Assembly: GCA_950295325.1 (NCBI GenBank)
Contig: OX485805.1
Coordinates: 58,242,758-58,306,757 of the forward strand
Reading direction: 5' to 3'
DNA from: Polytrichum commune
Lineage: Eukaryota; Streptophyta; Polytrichopsida; Polytrichales; Polytrichaceae
Length of the DNA stretch: 64,000 nucleotides
Shown piece by piece: positions 46,439-56,662 of this stretch. Made by a program: the position numbers and the translations under genes. Within the stretch, counting starts at the first letter, position 1. Each line of letters starts with the position of its first letter. The notes beneath the pieces were generated by a model, which worked only from the letters and a program-made list of their open reading frames with translations, was not told where the DNA came from and did not search any database.

Positions 46439-47413
46439 TGTCGCGCACCTCTCCATGAGGAGTGCCCGAAACACCATGGGCACAAGGGGGACCCCGGAGT
46501 GACACCCGGGACTTGTGGCGCCATTGGTGAGAGGGCCCAAGTGATCCTAGTGTGGGTGAGGGCCCCGGGCGTTGGGAACGCCTCCCACCCACGGAGACTA
46601 GGAGGCATGAGGGTAAGGCCATGAGCTATGCGTAGCTCATGGCGTGGTGATTCTAGAATGCTCAAGAACACCTCAATCGGAGGTGTGAGCTAGGAGTTAT
46701 GGCCATTTGAGTGGGGCGCTGTCCCGGGACAGCGCCCTGGTACAGCAGTGCCTGGGAGTGATTCCCGGGACTGCCAAGCTTCAAAGAGGCATAACGTCCT
46801 CATAACTTGCCCGAATGGGGTAAGTGAGGAGTCCATCGGCATCTACGTGAAGCGTAGATGAAGATGGAGTGGTCAAGTGTTAGCATCAGACATCATACAA
46901 GGAAGTTATGATGGTCTGAAGCTGTGGGGGCTTCTAGGCCCAGCGGCTAAGGGAAAATGTCCACTTGGCCCCAACTCTTGGTAGAGAGACAAGAGGTTGG
47001 TTGACGGTGGGGTAGGGGCCCCGCGTGAAGTCCTAGAGGCTTATATGGGTGAGGTGGTGTGGCCTCACCCACCCGAGGCCGAACGGCAAGGCCTCCATGG
47101 GCTTTGGCCTATTGTGAGGCCATAGTTGCCTAGTATGGTTCGGGTTGTTGTAGTGTTGCTCCGGCAACGCGATGATCAACATAGGAGTGGACTTCCATGG
47201 ATGGAAGTCCACATTGGGGAAATGGGTTACCGATTAAGGGGTGAGTTCCGAAAGCAAAGTAGGAGGGTTGGTTCCCTCCTATGAACTAATGGTCCGGGGT
47301 TAGAGGAGCTAACCATTAGCATGGCGGTATGCGAAGGGTTAGCCACTCGTAACCTTTGCTAGAATTGAAAATTGGCAAGATGGTCAAGGGGGGGGCTAGC
47401 AAGGGTTGCGACA
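46439..47413 (+). mobile_element. Solo LTR nested in element D
   Basis: 975 bp with AGCTT at 46434-46438 and 47414-47418. Inserted into the 56-bp repeat zone of D, opposite to D. Confidence 0.95.
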
Positions 47414-48229
47414 AGCTTGGTACCACCAATTCACATTGTAACATTCCGTCCGCGGCCCAAACATTATATGGATTAGTAGCATAAAACCAACTTCTAACAT
47501 TCCGCATACGGCACAAATATGATTTGGCTTGGTACCACAAAGCCACCTTCCACATTGTGTCCGCGAAACGAGCATGATTTGCCTTGGTGTAACGGCCACA
47601 CTACTTATGCCCATTTCCTTGAGACCTCTTTCGGCTAAACCCACTTCATGGTGGTACGCCGTCGAATTTCTTTTTAGGACCATCGACTTCAATGTTCTTC
47701 AAATCTTAAAGATTCCCGATACGTCCTCAAGAAGCTTTGGGGACTCGGACATGGAATTCACCACCCGCTTTTGAATTCCCACCTAAAACGATGCATGTCT
47801 CACAAGGTCGTCCATTTTAGGTGTATCCTTCACTTGTGCGTTTGAATAGCGCACATAGGCCTTAAGAGGCCCCGGGTGCCTCATTTGCACCAATTCCAAC
47901 ATCACCACCTTTTAAGCATTTCAAATTGGAATTTCAATCCAAAATTAATACCCTCCAAGGTTTAAGGTGCATTCGGTATTCTAGGCCCCAAATACTTTTG
48001 GAGGTTTGTGGGAGCCCTTTTCAAAGCACTCCTTCATTTTCCTTACCGAATCCACCTTAGTGCCCACCATTGTCATTAGAACCAATGGTATGGTCAAACT
48101 CCACTTGCACATGATCCTTGTTCCAATTTAAGCCTCACAATCTTTTGGAAACCACGGGCTCACCATCACAACCTGCATTTTTTGATAGCCATGTTTCCCT
48201 CAAAGTGCGAGCTCAAAATTTGGAACCCT

Positions 48230-48241
48230 GCTCTGATACCA
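48230..48241 (-). other. Primer-binding site of element D (initiator tRNA-Met)
   Basis: TGGTATCAGAGC on the minus strand, two bases from the 5' LTR. Confidence 0.9.
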
Positions 48242-48243
48242 AG

Positions 48244-49218
48244 TGTCGCAACCCTTGCTAGTCCCCCTTGACCATCTTGCCAATTTTCAATTTTAGCAAA
48301 GGTTACGAGCGCTAACCATTCGCATTCCGCCATGCTAATGGTTAGCTCCTCCTACCCCGGACCTTATAGTTCATAGGAGGGAAACTAACCCTCCTACTTT
48401 GCTTTCGGGACTCACCCCTTAATCGGTAACCCATTCCTAGATGTGGACTTCCATCCATGGAAGTCCAATCCCATGTTGATCATCGCATTGCCGGAGCAAC
48501 ACTACAACAACCCGAACCATACTAGGCAACTATGGCCTCACAATGGGCCAATGCCCATGGAGGCCTTGCCGTTTGGCCTCGGGTGGGTGAGGCCACACCA
48601 CCTCACCCATATAAGCCTCTAGGACTTCACGCGGGGCCCCTACCCCACCGTCAACCAACCTCTTGTCTCTCTACCAAGAGTTGGGGCCAAGTGGACACTT
48701 TCCTTTAGCTGCTGGGCCTAGAACCCCCCCAGCAGCTTCAGACCATCATAACTTCCTTGTATGAAGTCTGATCATAACAACCAACCACTCCATCCTCATC
48801 TACGCTTCACGTAGATGCCCATGGACTCCTCACTTGCCCCATTCAGGCAAGTAATGAGGAAGTTATGCCAGCTTGAACCTTGGCAGTCCCGGGAATCTCT
48901 CCCAGGCACTGCTGTACCAGGGCGCTGTCCCGGGACAGCGCCCCACTCAAATGGCCATAACTCCTAGCTCACACGTCAGATTGAGGTGTTCTTGAGCATT
49001 CTAGAATCACCACGCCATGAGCTACGCATAGCTCATGGCCTTACCCTAGTGCCTCCTAGTCTCCGTGGCTGGGAGGCGTTCCCAACGCCCGGGGCCCTCA
49101 CCCACACTAGGATCACTTGGGCCCTCTCACCAACGGCGCCACAAGTCCCGGGTGTCACTCCGGGGTCCCCCTTGTGCCCATGGTGTTTCGGCCACTCCTC
49201 ATGGAGAGGTGCGCGACA
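48244..49218 (-). repeat. 5' LTR of element D
   Basis: 975 bp, the partner of 33944-34918 by shared private variants. Right flank TTCTT. Confidence 0.9.
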
Positions 49219-49317
49219 TTCTTGTTCTAAATACCCGACACAAAGTGTTCGCATCTTACAACTTTCTCCAATATGTGTTCCATTTATCCTTGTTCTTATT
49301 TATGTGAATGTCTCAAA

Positions 49318-50490
49318 ATGCCCAAAAAGTCTCAATTTAACAAATATAGTGTTACAAGGTGGACGTCAGCATTGCGCACTTGGGTGAAGTGCGCCTTCCA
49401 TACCCACATGAGGCAGGTGTCGCAACCCTTGCTAGGTCCCTTAATAATCTTGCCAATTTTCAATTCTAGCAAAGGTTACGAGTCGCTAACCCTTCGCATT
49501 CCGCCATGCTAATGGATAGCTCCTCTTACCCCGGACCAATAGTTCATAGGAGGGAACCAACCCTCCTACTTTGCTTTCGGGACTCACCCCTTAATCGGTA
49601 ACCCATTTCCCCAATGTGGACTTCCATCCATGGAAGTCCAATCCTATGTTGATCATCGCGTTGCCGGAGCAACACTACAACAACCCGAAGCATACTAGGC
49701 AACTATGGCCTCACAATAGGCCAAAGCCCATGGAGGCCTTGCCGTTCGGCCTCGGGTGGGTGAGGCCACACCACCTCACCCATATAAGCCTCTAGGACTT
49801 CACGTGGGGCCCCTACCCCACCGTCAACTAACCTCTTGTCTCTCTACCAAGAGTTGGGGCCAAGTGGACATTTTCCTTTAGCTGCTGGGCCTAGAACCCC
49901 CCCAGCAGCTTCAGACCATCATAACTTCCTTGTATGATGTCTAATCATAACAACCAACCACTCCATCTTCATCTACGCTTCACGTAGATGCCGATGCACT
50001 CCTCACTTGCGCCATTCGGGCAAGTCTTGAGGAAGTTATGCCTGTTTGAACCTTGGCAGTCCCGGGAATCACTCCCAGGCACTGCTGTACCAGGGCGCTG
50101 TCCCGGGACAGCGCCCCACTCAAATGGCCATAACTCCTAGCTCACACCTCTGATTGAGGTGTTCTTGAGCTTCCTAGAATCACCACGCCATGAGCTACGC
50201 ATAGCTTATGGCCTTACCCTTGTGCCTCTTAATCTTCGCGGGTGGGAGGCGTTCCCAACGCCCGGGGCCCTCACCCACACTAGGATCACTTGGGCCCTCT
50301 CACCAACGGCGCCACAAGTCCCGGGTGTCACTCCGGGGTCCCCCTTGTGCCCATGGTGTTTCGGCCACTCCTCATGGAGAGGTGCGCGACAGCAGGGGAC
50401 CAATTGGTAGTTGAGGATGTGGTAGGAGGCAGCACATTGTGGAATGAAAGGAATTTGAGAGCTGCATGATTTCAGCCACATATCAAGCAG
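49318..50490 (+). pseudogene. Candidate exon split by a solo LTR
   Basis: The open frame MPKKSQFNKYSVTRW... runs from 49318 to 49417 and, after removing the solo LTR and one GCAGG, continues in frame from 50397 to a donor at 50491 (CAG then GTAGAA). Three stops interrupt the second part (TAG 50408, TAG 50423, TGA 50456), each compatible with CAG, CAG or CGA. The sequence has many Trp and Cys residues (RTWVKCAF, NW). Family not recognised. It may belong to the gene at 52560-55543. Confidence 0.35.
49418..50391 (-). mobile_element. Solo LTR, minus orientation, left arm of an inverted pair
   Basis: 974 bp with GCAGG at 49413-49417 and 50392-50396. It faces the plus-oriented LTR at 50728 across 336 bp. 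About 690-740 bp of the inner parts share unusual variants (CTTCCTAG, TCTTAATC, TTCGCGGG, GTCTAATC). Confidence 0.94.
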
Positions 50491-50727
50491 GTAGAAGATG
50501 TAGTCCATGAACAATGTGAACCCTCTCCCCCCCATTTGAACATGCCCATGTATTTTGTTTGGACCAGAAAAATAAAACATCATATAGCACATGTCTTTTC
50601 TGCGTGCTTGCCACTGTCATATTGAAAGTGTGGATGTATGTGGTGCACACTGGCTTTAAAAATGTTGTGAATGCAAACTCTGCTTGGTGTGGTGGGGTTA
50701 CCTGAAACATCGAGCTGCTGCTCCGTG

Positions 50728-51704
50728 TGTCGCGCACCTCTCCATGAGGAGTGGCCGAAACACCATGGGCACAAGGGGGACCCCGGAGTGACACCCGGGA
50801 CTTGTGGCGCCGTTGGTGAGAGGGCCCAAGTGATCCTAGTGTGGGTGAGGGCCCCGGGCGTTGGGAACGCCTCCCACCCGCGAAGATTAAGAGGCACAAG
50901 GGTAAGGCCATAAGCTATGCGTAGCTCATGGCGTGGTGATTCTAGGAAGCTCAAGAACACCTCAATCAGAGGTGTGAGCTAGGAGTTATGGCCATTTGAG
51001 TGGGGCGCTGTCCCGGGACAGCGCCCTGGTACAGCAGTGCCTGGGAGTGATTCCCGGGACTGCCAAGGTTCAAACAGGCATAACTTCCTCAAGACTTGCC
51101 CGAATGGCGCAAGTGAGGAGTGCATCGGCATCTACGTGAAGCGTAGATGAAGATGGAGTGGTTGGTTGTTATGATTAGACATCATACAAGGAAGTTATGA
51201 TGGTCTGAAGCTGCTGGGGGGGTTCTAGGCCCAGCAGCTAAAGGAAAATGTCCACTTGGCCCCAACTCTTGGTAGAGAGACAAGAGGTTAGTTGACGGTG
51301 GGGTAGGGGCCCCACGTGAAGTCCTAGAGGCTTATATGGGTGAGGTGGTGTGGCCTCACCCACCCGAGGCCGAACGGCAAGGCCTCCATGGGCTTTGGCC
51401 TATTGTGAGGCCATAGTTGCCTAGTATGGTTCGGGTTGTTGTAGTGTTGCTCCGGCAACGCGATGATCAACATAAGATTGGACTTCCATGGATGGAAGTC
51501 CACATCTAAGGAGTGGTTACCGATTAAAGGGGTGAGTCCCGAAATCAAAGTAGGAGGGTTGGTTCCCCTCCAATGAACTAATGGTCCGGGGTTAGAGGAG
51601 CTAACCATTAGCATGGCGGTATGCGAAGGGTTAGCGACTCGTAACCTTTGCTAGAATTGAAAATTGGCAAGATGGTCAAGGGGGGGCTAGCAAGGGTTGC
51701 GACA
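50728..51704 (+). mobile_element. Solo LTR, plus orientation, right arm of an inverted pair
   Basis: 977 bp with flanks CCGTG (50723-50727) and CTGTG (51705-51709), one mismatch apart. The outer 270 bp differ from the left arm and resemble the LTR at 46439-47413. Confidence 0.9.
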
Positions 51705-52559
51705 CTGTGGGATGATTGTTACTGCTGTTTGGTAGGCAATCCCAGCGTGGGATCATTAATTAGTGCAAATGTATGAGTGCACACCTTTTTGCAATGTAGT
51801 CATTTCCAGTGCTTTATATTTTGCAAGGTAGTCATTTTTGCAAAGCTAGTCATTTATTCCAGTGCACTCCGGAACGACTAATCTAAGTTGAGACGTATAC
51901 CCCCAACACGTGGACACATTGCATACCACAACGACTGAATGAAAGACTGAACAATGAGTCGTTTATTGGGCACATGGCCCCCTGTCTAGACCTGTGACTG
52001 GTTTGTAGTTGCCAAAGAGTAGCTGATTAGTCATTTATCATCTAGATTTGAGGATGACAATACCCCAACACAGACCACGTGGCCACCACATCATCGTTGG
52101 AAAATGCTTATGACTACAAAATGACTACTGTAACGTCCACGTGGACAAATCAGAACACACCACATGTCCAGTGTACACGTATGCAAGAAGCTTACATAGT
52201 TGGCATTTGAGTGACATGGCTGGATGACTAGGAAGACACGTTGGCAATGACATGGCGTGGCGGAGAAGACACGTTGGTAATGACATGGCGATGACAGGAC
52301 ATGATGGCCACGTGACATGATGACATGGAAAGTGAGGCAATGGCGTGGATGGCCTAGTCATCACACTATGACACGTGTGATCCAGGTGTTTATGACTGTC
52401 CTATATGACTACAAAATGTATGCTGCCACGTTATGTCCTATACGACTGAATGTCCGTTACAAGTCGTCCATAATAACAGAAACACTATTAGTCATTGTAG
52501 TCCGTAATAACAGAAACCGCAGTCGTTAACAAAGTTGTTGTTTGCCGATTTTCTTGTAG
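51705..52559 (+). repeat. GACTA-rich and short tandem repeat region
   Basis: Many TAGTCATTT, TGACTACAAAATG and CGACTGAATG motifs in both directions, similar in style to 30668-31180, and a duplicated AGACACGTTGG-AATGACATGGCG unit near 52227-52290. No gene is seen. It may be a subterminal region of a DNA transposon, or the promoter side of the next gene. Confidence 0.5.
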
Positions 52560-52626
52560 TACGTGTACAACGTTTGTGGAGGCAGCAAGTTCATGTACGC
52601 TGCGATGGTAAGCTCTCCAACTAATA

Positions 52627-52648
52627 TTTACGAACGCTCGTTCGTAAA
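52627..52648. repeat. ACGAACG palindrome 1
   Basis: Perfect 10-bp arms TTTACGAACG / CGTTCGTAAA around CT, in the first intron of the HAD gene. A second, less perfect copy follows at 52703-52720 (centre CA). Confidence 0.95.
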
Positions 52649-52748
52649 GTTCATCTCAACTTGTCTTGGGTTTTGATGACATTGTTTCTCGTCGTTGATG
52701 TTTATGAACGCACGTTCGTATATTCTAACGTATTTGCTTGGATCTCAG

Positions 52749-54200
52749 ATGCTGGGGCTGGTCGTCAACAGCTTCATTGACGCCATCGACGAGGAGGACT
52801 TCCAGGTGCACAGGGCAAAGGCCTCCACGATGGACCTGGAGGATATGTCCCTCCCGAGGACGGACATCAACATGCCCGTCGACGAGGGCATGCCCGCCAT
52901 GGAGACGGACGACGACGAGCCCGCGCCCTCCTACAACGTCGAGGCGATCCTCTGATCCTTGGACGTCACGCCTCTGCGAATTTTGGGGCCGTCGGGAAAC
53001 CCATCCGATGTGCAGGGGACTCCGGGTGGATACACGGGGTCGTCCGCGGGGACAACCCAAGATGTCCTCCCCGCGCGAACGTCTGGGGCGGAGGCATTCG
53101 ACACTCCCGGGGGATGCTCGACATCGGTGTCGCCCAGGCCAGTCGTGGTTCCCAAGATGGAGAACCTCGACCTTCTGGACCAACGCTCCCGCCCGTCGTT
53201 GGACCACTTCCGCAACACTAGGCGGAAGATGAAGAAGACCCCCTATGTGGATCTGCCTCCGGGGGCAATCATCGAGGTCTCCGACGAGGACGAGGGAGAT
53301 ATGGAGATAATGGTCGAGCTGGGGGTCGACTTCGACAAGAACAAGCGGGTCAAAGAGGAGGCCCTCTCCGTCGCCGAGCTTAACGCCAAGCTCGAGCAGA
53401 AGATGAAGGAAGACATGGCGAAGGCTGCTGAGGAGAATGCGAAGAAGATGAGAGCAATTCAGGAGGAGCTAAGGCAATCCAACGAGAAAATGGACGCCAT
53501 CTTCGCCATGCTCAACAAGATGCAGAGCTTCTCGGCGCCCCCCCAGCCGGCTTACCCCTTCCCTGGAGGATACCCATCGCAATACCCCCCACCGGGCCAG
53601 TACCCCCCGCAGGGCCATTTCCCAGGAGGACCATCACACCACTCCGCGCCCCACCCTACGCCTGTTGGGACTCCTCTGCCCCCAGAAGTTCCCTCGACCA
53701 CCTCCCACGATGCTGTCGCGGCGGCCATCCAGGAGGACGAAGATTTACGAACGCGCTTTCGTGAATCTTCAGGTCCTGCAGCCCTCACCCCTCCCCCTTC
53801 AAGGGTAGGACTGCACTCAGACACTGACACAACATCTTTCACCGTCGTCCCCAGGGTAGTAGAGAGACAGGGCGATGACTCTGTGCGACACATTGACATG
53901 GTCATTGTGGAGGACACGCAGGGGAGCCCCAATGACGCAGCAGGAGAGTAGGGGATGGACGTGGAAGAGACCCCTGCCGCGTGGATGGAGGATGTCCGGA
54001 TGGACGCGCTCGACATGGGCGCCGAGGATGACAACGTGCTGCGCATCCAGCAGACACAGGCCTCTCAGTTGGAGTGTGAGGCCGACGCCATGGAAACGGA
54101 GGCGGCTACGGCTGTGGAGGTTACGAACGCGCGTTCGTTAATCGTTGAGGAGGGACCTGCTGCTCGGTCCAGCGCCGCTGCCCCTCCCCCCGATGACGAG
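52749..54200 (+). CDS. Exon 2 of the HAD gene: coiled coil and Pro-rich region
   Basis: The acceptor CTCAG ends at 52748 and the donor is GTAAAT at 54201. It starts MLGLVVNSFIDAIDEEDFQ; the ATG at 52749 could be the true start. The middle coiled coil holds KMRAIQEELRQSNEKMDAIF and the low-complexity part has YPFPGGYPSQYPPPGQYPP. Stops at 52953-52955 (TGA) and 53949-53951 (TAG). Two ACGAACG palindromes (53740-53769 and 54123-54138) lie within the coding frame, encoding DLRTRFRES and VTNARSL. Confidence 0.6.
53739..53770. repeat. ACGAACG palindrome 3, inside coding sequence
   Basis: Fifteen-base arms with two mismatches around CG. It is the longest copy and lies in the open frame of exon 2. 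Confidence 0.9.
54123..54138. repeat. ACGAACG palindrome 4, inside coding sequence
   Basis: A perfect 16-base palindrome with centre CG, in the open frame near the end of exon 2. Confidence 0.93.
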
Positions 54201-54775
54201 GTAAATCTCCTCTGAGAATACCATTTTTTGCAAACGCGCGTTCGTAACCTCACTAACATCGCAGTGTTTTTCTCTTCATCGACACCCCCTGGCCCAAGCG
54301 TGCCCTCTTCAGCGACCCCCCTTATGGACGACCAGTTTTGTAGGACATGGCATCATTTTGCCTTAGGAAAATGTGATAGACTATCACGTGAGAAATGTAA
54401 ATATTCAACAGATTAATATATGGGCCCATGTTATCTGCATCGCATTGCTTCAAATTTTGTGCCCTCCACCCCTTCTCGTATATTGTGGATGTTGATGCGA
54501 TTATGTTCATTCTTGTATATCCACCTCATTCACAAACGCTCGTTCGTGAAAGGGTGCGGCCCCGTGTCCACCTCCTTCACGAACGACCGCTCGTAAATGC
54601 ACCGCCCCCCGCAGCCTTCATTCACGAACGGTCGTTCGCAAGTGTGCCCTTGTGCACATTTTCCTTGCACTCTCCTCATTTCCTCGTCTTTTTCCATAAT
54701 GCATCGTCTTCATTTTCTACGCAAAAATTTCATTATTGGATCATAGCATTAAACTAGTCGCGTTGTTCATCACAG
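54201..54775 (+). other. Intron of the HAD gene with four palindromes
   Basis: Begins GTAAAT and ends ATCACAG. Holds ACGAACG-type palindromes at 54231-54245, 54529-54550, 54576-54597 and 54621-54642. Confidence 0.6.
54529..54642. repeat. Three ACGAACG palindromes in one intron
   Basis: Copies at 54529-54550 (centre CT), 54576-54597 (centre AC) and 54621-54642 (centre GT). Starts are 47 and 45 bp apart. A further copy lies at 54231-54245. Confidence 0.92.
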
Positions 54776-55543
54776 GACCCCCCGGAGATAGGTCGCAACC
54801 CCTCGACCAGTGGACCTCACACTTGGAACAAGCCTTTCGTAGTTTTTGACCTCAACGGGGTCTTGTGTCACACCCAACACATCCCTAGGGTTCCCACGCG
54901 TCCCTTCCGTCACCCCGACGAAAGGAACTATGACGGCGAGCTCGACACCCTCATAAACCGCAAGGCTGTCCGCGCCCGTCCCAGCCTGCGGGACTTCCTT
55001 CGCGAGGTGGTCGAGTTCGCTCACGTCATTGTGTGGAGCTCCATGGTCATGGAAAATACAGAGCCCATCGTCCACTTCTTGTTCCGCGATCTCCCGAGCC
55101 CGTGCCTCGTCCTCGGCCAAGAGGACTGCGACGAGCTGCTCGACGACAAAGGTCAACCGGTGCCCAAGTTTGGCGGTCGGGGCGGAGGACAACAGTTCCT
55201 CAAGGTCCTCCGCTCGAGACTCTGGCGAGGCATCCCCCGTCTGCAAGGGATGCCGCACGGGTGGTGGCCGACTCCTGAGAACACCCTCCTCATCGACGAC
55301 AGCCCCACCAAGAGCGTCTTGAACCCCCCGGGAAACGTCATCTTCCCGGACACATGGACCGGCGATAGGCAAGACACATTTTTGGTCGATAGGCTAGCCC
55401 CCTACCTTAGAAGGCTCGTGCTCCACGCCGGTAGCATCCCATTTTTTGTTAGGTCCAACCCCTTCGGCAATGCGGCACTAAGCCCCCGCGATAATGTATA
55501 TAAGAGCATCATGAGGCTCGCCAAACTCAATAAATTGATTTGA
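54776..55543 (+). CDS. Last exon: FCP1/NLI-like HAD phosphatase domain
   Basis: 255 codons and a TGA. Motif I is VVFDLNGVL: the first Asp of the DxDx(T/V) signature is present and the second is Asn. Motif II-like VIVWSSM follows, then an invariant-looking LLIDDSPTKS (motif III/IV Asp pair) and VIFPDTW. This order is that of FCP1/SCP-type phosphatases, which act on phospho-Ser such as the RNA polymerase II tail. DLNG or DING variants exist in plant and fungal HAD families as I recall, so the Asn may be typical of a subfamily, though it should weaken acid/base catalysis. An ORF caller start at TTG 54863 is wrong; the domain begins further upstream. Confidence 0.75.
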   Translation, partial: DPPEIGRNPSTSGPHTWNKPFVVFDLNGVLCHTQHIPRVPTRPFRHPDERNYDGELDTLINRKAVRARPSLRDFLREVVEFAHVIVWSSMVMENTEPIVHFLFRDLPSPCLVLGQEDCDELLDDKGQPVPKFGGRGGGQQFLKVLRSRLWRGIPRLQGMPHGWWPTPENTLLIDDSPTKSVLNPPGNVIFPDTWTGDRQDTFLVDRLAPYLRRLVLHAGSIPFFVRSNPFGNAALSPRDNVYKSIMRLAKLNKLI

Positions 55544-55625
55544 AATGCCTCCATGTCTTTGCTTCTTATCATGTGGTTCACATATCTAATGTTTGCTCTG
55601 TTTTTGGATGTCTGTTTTTGTTTTT

Positions 55626-55657
<32 letters not shown>

Positions 55658-55760
55658 GGCCTCCTTAGTCTGCCCCCATATGTGACGCCCCGGTACTCGA
55701 CGGCCTTTCCCGTCCCATCTCGCCCCCTGGCTCCCCTTCCCGCGACGTCACGGACTTCCA
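55544..55760 (+). repeat. Spacer with a (TTG)n microsatellite
   Basis: About eleven TTG/GTT units at 55627-55659. An open frame through it encodes poly-Val and is not taken as a gene. Confidence 0.7.
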
Positions 55761-55761
55761 A

Positions 55762-56662
55762 ATGCCATCCCTCTACCAGTTCTCGGCGGTGGACGCGGCC
55801 TTGGCAGTGGATTACTCCCGCGACGTCGGCATCGACGACGGCGTCGTCAACAGTCCGCCCCCCGCACTTGTCGCCCGCGCCTACGCGCCTACGCCCCGTC
55901 GCCCTCCCCCCTCTCCAAGGAAAAACGGACGCTCGTTCGTTTGGGACACCTCTCGCCCTCGAGGGACGACGCCGTTGCTCGTCGCGGGCCGAGCCGGCGT
56001 CTCCGCATGGAAGGCCCCCGTTGCCACACCTCCCCAGCCGACTCCGTTCCTCCCCCCGCAACGTCCTCCGCGATCGTGGGCCCTCCACGCCTCGACTCCC
56101 CCCCGCCACTCACCAATACAATAGTTCCATCAGCTCCGGATGCTCCCGTCGACGCCCCCCTCGTTCCCACCGTTCCCCGCATGGACGTCCCCAAAGCCAA
56201 GGTGCCCTCCTCAACCCTAAACCCCTTTCCCGCTTTTGTTTCCCTTGTCTTCCGTTTGCGTGCCGTTCTCTTTACGAGCGCCCATCCCAAACCGCCCTCA
56301 TTATTTTCCCCACTCCATTCCCATTCTTATCTTCCTATGACGTTGTTTCGCAGGTGGCTACCCGCTCGCTTGGTGCCCGGCCCTCCTCCACGTCCTCCTT
56401 GGATAGGCACGCCCTCAAGGCTGCATCTTCCGAGTCCGATCGTTGTCTGGCCCTCCGGAGAAGCGCAAGACGTTTCCTTTCGCAAACGCCCTCGCATTCT
56501 ACCTATAATACCACCTCGTACAATTCGGGAGCGCGTCCTGAAACATGCAAGAACGACACATATTCCTGTCCAGGCAACACACAAGGATATAGTCGTGGGC
56601 CTGAGATTTTTAGAGCCATGGAGGCCACCCAAAAAAAGGACTTAGCCGCCAAAAAAAAATAG
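55762..56662 (+). CDS. Possible Pro/Arg-rich two-exon gene
   Basis: Tentative. An open frame from 55941 (or, in another frame, 55762) reaches PRMDVPKAK at 56201, followed by donor GTGCCC. An acceptor TTTCGCAG ends at 56353 and the next exon gives VATRSLGARPSS to EATQKKDLAAKKK with a TAG at 56660. GC-rich and Pro/Arg/Ser-rich throughout, so open frames are expected by composition. No domain recognised. A palindrome of the ACGAACG class lies at 55923-55942. Confidence 0.3.

Larger units (their letters stand above)
33944..49218 (-). mobile_element. TGTCGC-family element D, host of nested copy C
   Basis: The LTRs 33944-34918 and 48244-49218 (975 bp each) share private variants such as GTATGAAGTCTG and ACTTCACGCGGGG, so they are a pair. 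The internal region is 34919-35970, 43252-46438 and 47414-48243, interrupted by full element C and a solo LTR. The primer site is at 48230-48241. Flanks are ACCCT and TTCTT, not a duplication; the left LTR adjoins element E, as if the two shared an LTR. Coding remnants: integrase about 43630-44440, RNase H repeats 44800-45490, protease-like frame 45808-46197. Confidence 0.88.
52560..55543 (+). pseudogene. Coiled-coil and FCP1-like HAD domain gene with two stops
   Basis: Spliced model: 52560-52607 (possible small exon or leader), 52749-54200 and 54776-55543, all with GT/AG borders in one frame. The product is about 760 residues: an acidic start, a Lys/Glu coiled coil (AELNAKLEQKMKEDMAKAAE), a Pro/Tyr/Gly-rich low-complexity stretch, an acidic region, then an FCP1/NLI-type HAD phosphatase domain. 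Two isolated stops (TGA 52953, TAG 53949) break exon 2 but the frame is otherwise open. Expression as three pieces or as a single read-through product cannot be judged. GC content is much higher than in the neighbours. Confidence 0.6.

Noticed and set aside
52725-53207. Minus-strand frames opposite the HAD gene
   Set aside because: Shadows caused by high GC in the real plus-strand exon; no splice context or domain.
55553-56662. 369-codon frame through the TTG microsatellite
   Set aside because: Its start is poly-Val from the microsatellite and its middle crosses a likely intron. Only the last part (after 56354) is kept, as a possible exon.
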